Assembly: GCA_026417375.1 (NCBI GenBank)
Contig: JAOADJ010000001.1
Location: 25,336-89,335 of the forward strand
Reading direction: 5' to 3'
DNA length: 64,000 nucleotides
Source: Melioribacteraceae bacterium
GTDB lineage: Bacteria > Bacteroidota > Ignavibacteria > Ignavibacteriales > Melioribacteraceae
Of this stretch, positions 59,013 to 64,000 are shown one piece after another. Positions within the stretch are counted from its first letter, which is position 1. Every line of letters starts with the position of its first letter. The notes under the pieces were generated by a model that had not been told where the DNA came from, ran no database searches, and saw only the letters and a program-made list of their open reading frames with translations. Both the position numbers and the translations under genes were made by a program.

Positions 59013-59891
59013 TTAATACCCCGTTTCAACTGGTGATTTCATTTTATTTAATCCAAAAGAATTTATTATATCTTTATAATTAATAAGTTTTACTTTTAAT
59101 TTTTCAAAAAGATTTTCCTTTTGTGCTGTAAGCAAAGCATTTAATTCACCATTTCTATGTTTACTCATTTCTTTTAATCCAAATTCATTTAAATCAATCA
59201 TTGCAGAAAGTTCATCATTATCTTTACCAACATGACAAACAAGAAGATTTATTTTTTCTTCAGTTATATTATTTAATAATGTATTAAGATGATTATACTT
59301 TGTTTCAATTGGAATACTATACATGCTATTTAAATCTACTTCGCCAAAATATCTTGATATTCCAAGTTTATATTCATCTGCTAGTTTTTCTACAATTTTT
59401 CTCAATTCAGGTTTATCCACTGCTGTTCCCATATGATAATCCAAATAAGAAATTTTTAATCCTGATCTGATTGCTTTTTCTATTTGTGCCCTGAGTTCTG
59501 TCTCAACTTCATCAAGTGATGGATTGTTTGCAAAAAATTTTGCTCTCGATGGGAAAAAATATCCTAATGAGTCTACAAGTGATGGAACTTTTATCGCTCC
59601 GGCAACTGGTCCCCAACGATAATTTTTCCATTCTGAATTTAATGTTAAATGTACTCCAACGCTTACATTTCGAGCATCTTTCAAAATTGAAACAGCTTCA
59701 TCAAACCAGCTACATGTAACCATAACTGATGCTGAAAATTTCAATCCCGAATCTATTAATTCTTTTGCAGCAAGATTAACAGAATGACTCATTCCAATAT
59801 CATCACAACGAATTAATAGAACTTTACCATTTGAATTTAATTGTCCAAATGTTGTAATATTCAAAGCGAGTAGAATTAAAAATGTTTTCAT
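59013..59891 (-). CDS. ChbG/HpnK (YdjC-like) carbohydrate deacetylase
   Basis: 'VLLIRCDDIGMSHSVNLAAKELIDSG', 'VSVGVHLTLNSEW', 'ISYLDYHMG'. Confidence 0.85.
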   Translation of the reverse strand: MKTFLILLALNITTFGQLNSNGKVLLIRCDDIGMSHSVNLAAKELIDSGLKFSASVMVTCSWFDEAVSILKDARNVSVGVHLTLNSEWKNYRWGPVAGAIKVPSLVDSLGYFFPSRAKFFANNPSLDEVETELRAQIEKAIRSGLKISYLDYHMGTAVDKPELRKIVEKLADEYKLGISRYFGEVDLNSMYSIPIETKYNHLNTLLNNITEEKINLLVCHVGKDNDELSAMIDLNEFGLKEMSKHRNGELNALLTAQKENLFEKLKVKLINYKDIINSFGLNKMKSPVETGY

Positions 59892-60091
59892 AAAAAAACC
59901 GATAAATTTATTAACGTATTTAAATATAAAATTCTTTTCTAATAATATTAATAATAAACATATCTGTTTTTATTTCTAAAATTTAAGATAACTATTCTTT
60001 AAATGAACAAATCAGAAGTTAATGTTGTTTTTAATTTAGAAGAATTTTTGAACTCTTAAAGAACGATTGAATAAAAAATAAGTGTGCTTAA

Positions 60092-61618
60092 ATGAAAAAA
60101 TTTTTTATAGACACAAAAAATTTTACAGAGGTTTTCCTTTCAAAAATTGAAAAGGTGGGAAATAAACTTCCCAACCCGACAACTCTCTTTGCACTCTTTG
60201 CATTCGGAGTTATAATATTATCCTGGGTGGTATCACAATTCGATTTTTCAGTAATTCTTCCCAGATCGAATAAGGAGATTCGTCCTGTTAGTCTTCTTTC
60301 CGTAGAAGGACTGCATAGAATAATTACAAACCTGATTACAAACTTTACTTCATTTGCTCCGTTAGGAACAGTATTGGTATCACTGCTTGGAATTGCTGTA
60401 GCAGAACACAGCGGATTAATAGGCACATCGCTCCGATTAATTGTTATTAAAGCACCTAAAAAACTTTTAACATTTGTTGTTGTATTTGCCGGAATATTAT
60501 CGAACACAGCAAGTGAGATTGGTTATGTTCTTCTTGTTCCGCTTTCTGCAATGATCTTTCTTGCAGTCGGAAGACATCCTATTGCGGGACTTGCAGCAGC
60601 ATTTGCAGGTGTATCGGGTGGCTACAGCGCCAACCTTTTACTTGGAACAATCGATCCTTTGTTAGCAGGACTTACACAGGAGGCGGCACACATTATTGAT
60701 AAATCGTATGAAGTTAATGCTGCGGCAAACTACTATTTTCTTTTTGTCTCAACATTTTTTATTGCAGCGGTGGGAACATGGATTACAGAAAAAATCATCA
60801 TTCCGCGATTAGGAGAATACAAAGGTGGTGTTAAGGCAGAAGAAATTAAACCACTCTCCGCTGAAGAGAAAAAAGGATTGATATATGCATCTGTTGCAGT
60901 TGCAATTTTTATAAGCATAATTTTATTGGGTATAATTCCTGAAGGTGGATTTCTGCGTGATCCTAAAACAGGAAGCATATTAAAATCTCCATTCTTAAGT
61001 GGAATCGTTGCATTCATTTTTCTTGGCGGTGTTGTTGCGGGACTTGCATATGGAATTGGCGCTAAAACAATTAAGAGTGATAATGATGTTATTAAGGGAA
61101 TGAGCAAGTCGATGGAAACACTCGGTTCTTACATTGTTCTTGTGTTCTTTGCCGCTCAGTTCGTTGCTTTTTTCAACTGGACAAATCTTGGTCAGATTGT
61201 AGCAGTTGAAGGTGCACTGGCTTTGAAAGCAAGTGGACTTGGACCAATTCCTTTAATGATTTTATTCATAATTATTACCGCTGTCTTAAATTTGTTTATT
61301 GGAAGCGCATCAGCAAAATGGGCAATTATGGCGCCGATATTTGTACCAATGTTTATGCTGCTTGGTTATTCACCGGAGCTTGTTCAAGCTGCATACAGAG
61401 TGGGGGATAGTGTTACAAATATTATAGCTCCGATGATGTCCTACTTTGCATTAATAATATCATTCTTTATTAAGTACGATGAGAAAGCCGGAATAGGAAC
61501 ACTTATAGCAACAATGCTTCCTTACACAATCTCTTTTTTTATTGTCTGGACACTATTATTTGTAGTTTGGTTTGTGCTAGGGTTACCTCTCGGTCCGGGT
61601 GCAAAAATTTTTATTTAA
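60092..61618 (+). CDS. AbgT family transporter
   Basis: '[23 protein letters not shown]', '[63 protein letters not shown]'. Confidence 0.94.
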   Translation: MKKFFIDTKNFTEVFLSKIEKVGNKLPNPTTLFALFAFGVIILSWVVSQFDFSVILPRSNKEIRPVSLLSVEGLHRIITNLITNFTSFAPLGTVLVSLLGIAVAEHSGLIGTSLRLIVIKAPKKLLTFVVVFAGILSNTASEIGYVLLVPLSAMIFLAVGRHPIAGLAAAFAGVSGGYSANLLLGTIDPLLAGLTQEAAHIIDKSYEVNAAANYYFLFVSTFFIAAVGTWITEKIIIPRLGEYKGGVKAEEIKPLSAEEKKGLIYASVAVAIFISIILLGIIPEGGFLRDPKTGSILKSPFLSGIVAFIFLGGVVAGLAYGIGAKTIKSDNDVIKGMSKSMETLGSYIVLVFFAAQFVAFFNWTNLGQIVAVEGALALKASGLGPIPLMILFIIITAVLNLFIGSASAKWAIMAPIFVPMFMLLGYSPELVQAAYRVGDSVTNIIAPMMSYFALIISFFIKYDEKAGIGTLIATMLPYTISFFIVWTLLFVVWFVLGLPLGPGAKIFI

Positions 61619-61646
61619 TGAAAAACATTTTAGAAAGGGTATAAAA

Positions 61647-62597
61647 ATGAAAGTTGGTATAATCGGAAGCGGGATGGTTGGTGCAACTTCTGCATATGCA
61701 ATAATGATGAGAAAAGCAGCGAGTGATATCGTTTTAATTGATGCAAATGAAAAGCGAGCAATTGCAGAAGCACAGGATATTATGCACGCCGTTCCCTTTG
61801 TTTCAGCAACCGACATTTTTGCAGGAACTTATGAAGATATTAAAGACGCAAAAATTGTTGTGATTGCTTCCGGAGCTAATCAGAAACCGGGCGAAACACG
61901 ACTAATGCTTATGGAAAAAAATGCTGCGATTATGAGAGATATTATTTCGAACGTTGTTAAGTATAATCCTAATCCAATTTTTCTAATTGCAACAAATCCA
62001 GTTGATATAATTACTCAGATATGTGTTAGCATTGCTAGCGAATTCGGAATTTCCTCTACAAGAATTATCGGAAGCGGAACGACTCTTGACACAGCAAGGT
62101 TCAGATCATTACTCGGCAATTATATCGGTGTTGATCCCCAGAATGTTCACGCTTATGTTATTGGAGAACATGGGGATTCCGAAGTTCTAACATGGTCTAA
62201 TATTGATATTGGCGGAGTTACGCTAGAAGATTTTATTGCTTACAGAAGAATAGCGTTTGACGAAAGCATTAAACAGAAAATAGAAGATGGTGTTCGCAAC
62301 GCAGCTTATAAGATAATAGAAGGCAAAGGTTCAACTTATTACGGAATTGCGGGTGCAATTGCTAAACTTGTTGAAGTTATTAATAGAGACAACCGCGCAG
62401 TACTTACAGTAAGCACAATAAATGACGATGTAGAAGGAATAAAAAATGTTGCCCTCTCACTTCCACATCTTATTGGTGGCGAAGGAGATCTGGGCGTTCT
62501 TCCAATACAACTTAACGTTAAAGAAAAACTTCTTTTGAAAAAAAGTGCAGAAATTATAAGAAGTAAAATAGATGAGTATGAAAACAAAAAAAGTTAA
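61647..62597 (+). CDS. ldh: L-lactate dehydrogenase family protein
   Basis: 'KVGIIGSGMVGATSAYAIM', 'GANQKPGETRL' (Gln at the LDH specificity position), 'IGSGTTLDTARFRSLL', 'VIGEHGDSEV'; ATG at 61647. Confidence 0.9.
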   Translation: MKVGIIGSGMVGATSAYAIMMRKAASDIVLIDANEKRAIAEAQDIMHAVPFVSATDIFAGTYEDIKDAKIVVIASGANQKPGETRLMLMEKNAAIMRDIISNVVKYNPNPIFLIATNPVDIITQICVSIASEFGISSTRIIGSGTTLDTARFRSLLGNYIGVDPQNVHAYVIGEHGDSEVLTWSNIDIGGVTLEDFIAYRRIAFDESIKQKIEDGVRNAAYKIIEGKGSTYYGIAGAIAKLVEVINRDNRAVLTVSTINDDVEGIKNVALSLPHLIGGEGDLGVLPIQLNVKEKLLLKKSAEIIRSKIDEYENKKS

Positions 62598-63210
62598 GTA
62601 TTATGCCGGCATTGATGTTCAAATTAAACGAGGTTGTTCTTATTATATAATTGATACTAACAAAAAGTATTTTTCAAGCGGATGGATTAAAGATCAAATA
62701 CCACAATCTTTTCGCAATCTATTTTTAGATCTAACTAAAAACTATAATGAATTAGTTGCCATTGGTATTGATGCACCAAGAATGCCTATTGATAAACTTC
62801 GTAAAAGGAGTTTTAACAAGAAAACAAATTCCTGGACAAATAATAGTGATGAGAAACTTGGCAGAGAATGCGAAGTAATAATCAAATCTTACAACATCGC
62901 AAATCCTCAATGGACAAGAACAATTAAAGATTTACCAGAATGGATGAAACTCGGCTTTTCGATTTATAATGCACTTAAAGATTTTCCATTTGTGTATGAA
63001 GTTTTTCCATCTGCTTCATATAGAATGTTGGAAAAAGAAAATGTAAAGTATGAATTATGCCTGAACAATTTTTCTTCTGGCATGAAAGATATGTTGGATG
63101 CTTCCATTGCAGCAATTACAGTTTATGATTTTCTAAAAGGAAGAGGCTGTGAAATTGTCGGTGGTGATGGCTTGGGAACGATTGTACTTCAGAGAAGAAT
63201 AGAGAATTGA
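62578..63210 (+). CDS. DUF429 family protein
   Basis: 'YYAGIDVQIKRGCSYYIID', 'VAIGIDAPRMP', 'VYEVFPSASYRMLE', 'DMLDASIAAITVYDFLKGRGCEIVGGDGLGTIVLQ'. Confidence 0.78.
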   Translation: MKTKKVKYYAGIDVQIKRGCSYYIIDTNKKYFSSGWIKDQIPQSFRNLFLDLTKNYNELVAIGIDAPRMPIDKLRKRSFNKKTNSWTNNSDEKLGRECEVIIKSYNIANPQWTRTIKDLPEWMKLGFSIYNALKDFPFVYEVFPSASYRMLEKENVKYELCLNNFSSGMKDMLDASIAAITVYDFLKGRGCEIVGGDGLGTIVLQRRIEN

Positions 63211-63290
63211 AAAATATATTAGAACAGATTTTTCGTTTGAATTAAATTGTTTCTATCGAATTATTATTATCATTACATTGTTTGGATAAT

Positions 63291-64000
63291 ATGAAGATAC
63301 TATTAACCGGCGCTACCGGATATATTGGAAAAAGACTTCTCCCCTCTCTTTTAGATAAAGGGTACGAGGTTATTTGTTGTGTAAGAGATAAAACCCGGTT
63401 TCCTAAAGAAGGTTTCTATTCACATCCTTCAATTAAACTTTTTGAAGTCGATTTTCTTAAACCGACTTCAATAACAGAAGAATTAAAAGATATTGATGCA
63501 GCTTATTATTTAATTCATTCAATGAGTTCCGGCATAAGTGATTTTGAAAAGCTTGAATCAGAAACAGCCCAAAATTTTGTGACTCTTATAAATAAAACAT
63601 CTGCGAAACAGATAATTTATTTAAGCGGAATTACAAATGAAAAAAAATTATCCAGTCATTTAAACTCTCGTAAAAATGTTGAAGAAATTTTAAAACGTGG
63701 TAATGTTCCTGTAACAACACTAAAAGCTGGAATTATTGTAGGCAGTGGAAGCGCGTCGTTCGAAATAATAAGAGACCTTGTTGAAAAACTTCCGATTATG
63801 ATTGCACCCAGGTGGCTTAAAACAAAACATCAACCAATTGCAATACGCAATGTTGTTGAATGTCTTACCGGAGTATTACTAAATCAAAAAACATTTGGAA
63901 AAGACTATGATATCGGCGGACCAGACATTATCTCTTATAAAGAAATGCTTCTTCAATTTGCAGAAGCAAGAGGACTTAAGAGAAAAATATATTCAGTTCC
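63291..64000 (+). CDS. NAD(P)-binding epimerase/NmrA-like protein, truncated by the window edge (not in the ORF track)
   Basis: ATG at 63291; MKILLTGATGYIGKRLLPSLLDKGYEVICCVRDKTRF..., open to the window end. Confidence 0.88.
   Translation, partial: MKILLTGATGYIGKRLLPSLLDKGYEVICCVRDKTRFPKEGFYSHPSIKLFEVDFLKPTSITEELKDIDAAYYLIHSMSSGISDFEKLESETAQNFVTLINKTSAKQIIYLSGITNEKKLSSHLNSRKNVEEILKRGNVPVTTLKAGIIVGSGSASFEIIRDLVEKLPIMIAPRWLKTKHQPIAIRNVVECLTGVLLNQKTFGKDYDIGGPDIISYKEMLLQFAEARGLKRKIYSV

Overview
The window is 64 kb of AT-rich chromosomal DNA. Gene content and several 'NYPNPFNP' type IX-like C-terminal sorting domains suggest the Ignavibacteria/Chlorobi-Bacteroidetes side of the tree (inference; no marker gene search was possible). 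It carries a Ton energisation cluster (exbB-exbD-exbD-tonB-PstS-like) beside an NtrC-type two-component pair. It also holds glycan-degradation genes (GH2, GH92, GH3, CE15-like esterase, YdjC-like deacetylase, fucose-isomerase-like), an atypical thioredoxin/thioredoxin-reductase pair, serC/DUF1015, alr, and a patatin-Omp85 fusion. The rest includes yidC-yidD-rnpA-rpmH, PII-porin-amtB opposite a GAF/sigma54 activator, glgA, and a compositionally distinct AbgT/LDH segment at the right end. I saw no CRISPR array, prophage, IS element, rRNA or tRNA. The best items for follow-up are: (1) a shared bipartite motif, GTTGC-N6-GCAAC plus GTTGTT exactly 32 bp downstream, in two divergent intergenic regions (31.9 and 39.75 kb); (2) a thioredoxin with MGPM in place of CxxC, next to a TrxR lacking the HRRxxxR NADPH motif; (3) a receptor-like protein with lipobox, 7 FG-GAP repeats, ASPIC/UnbV, TM helices and a Ser/Thr kinase; (4) paired palindromes spaced 22 bp between an NtrC-like gene and exbB; (5) a structured element upstream of rpmH. 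All calls are from reading the sequence; no database search was run.
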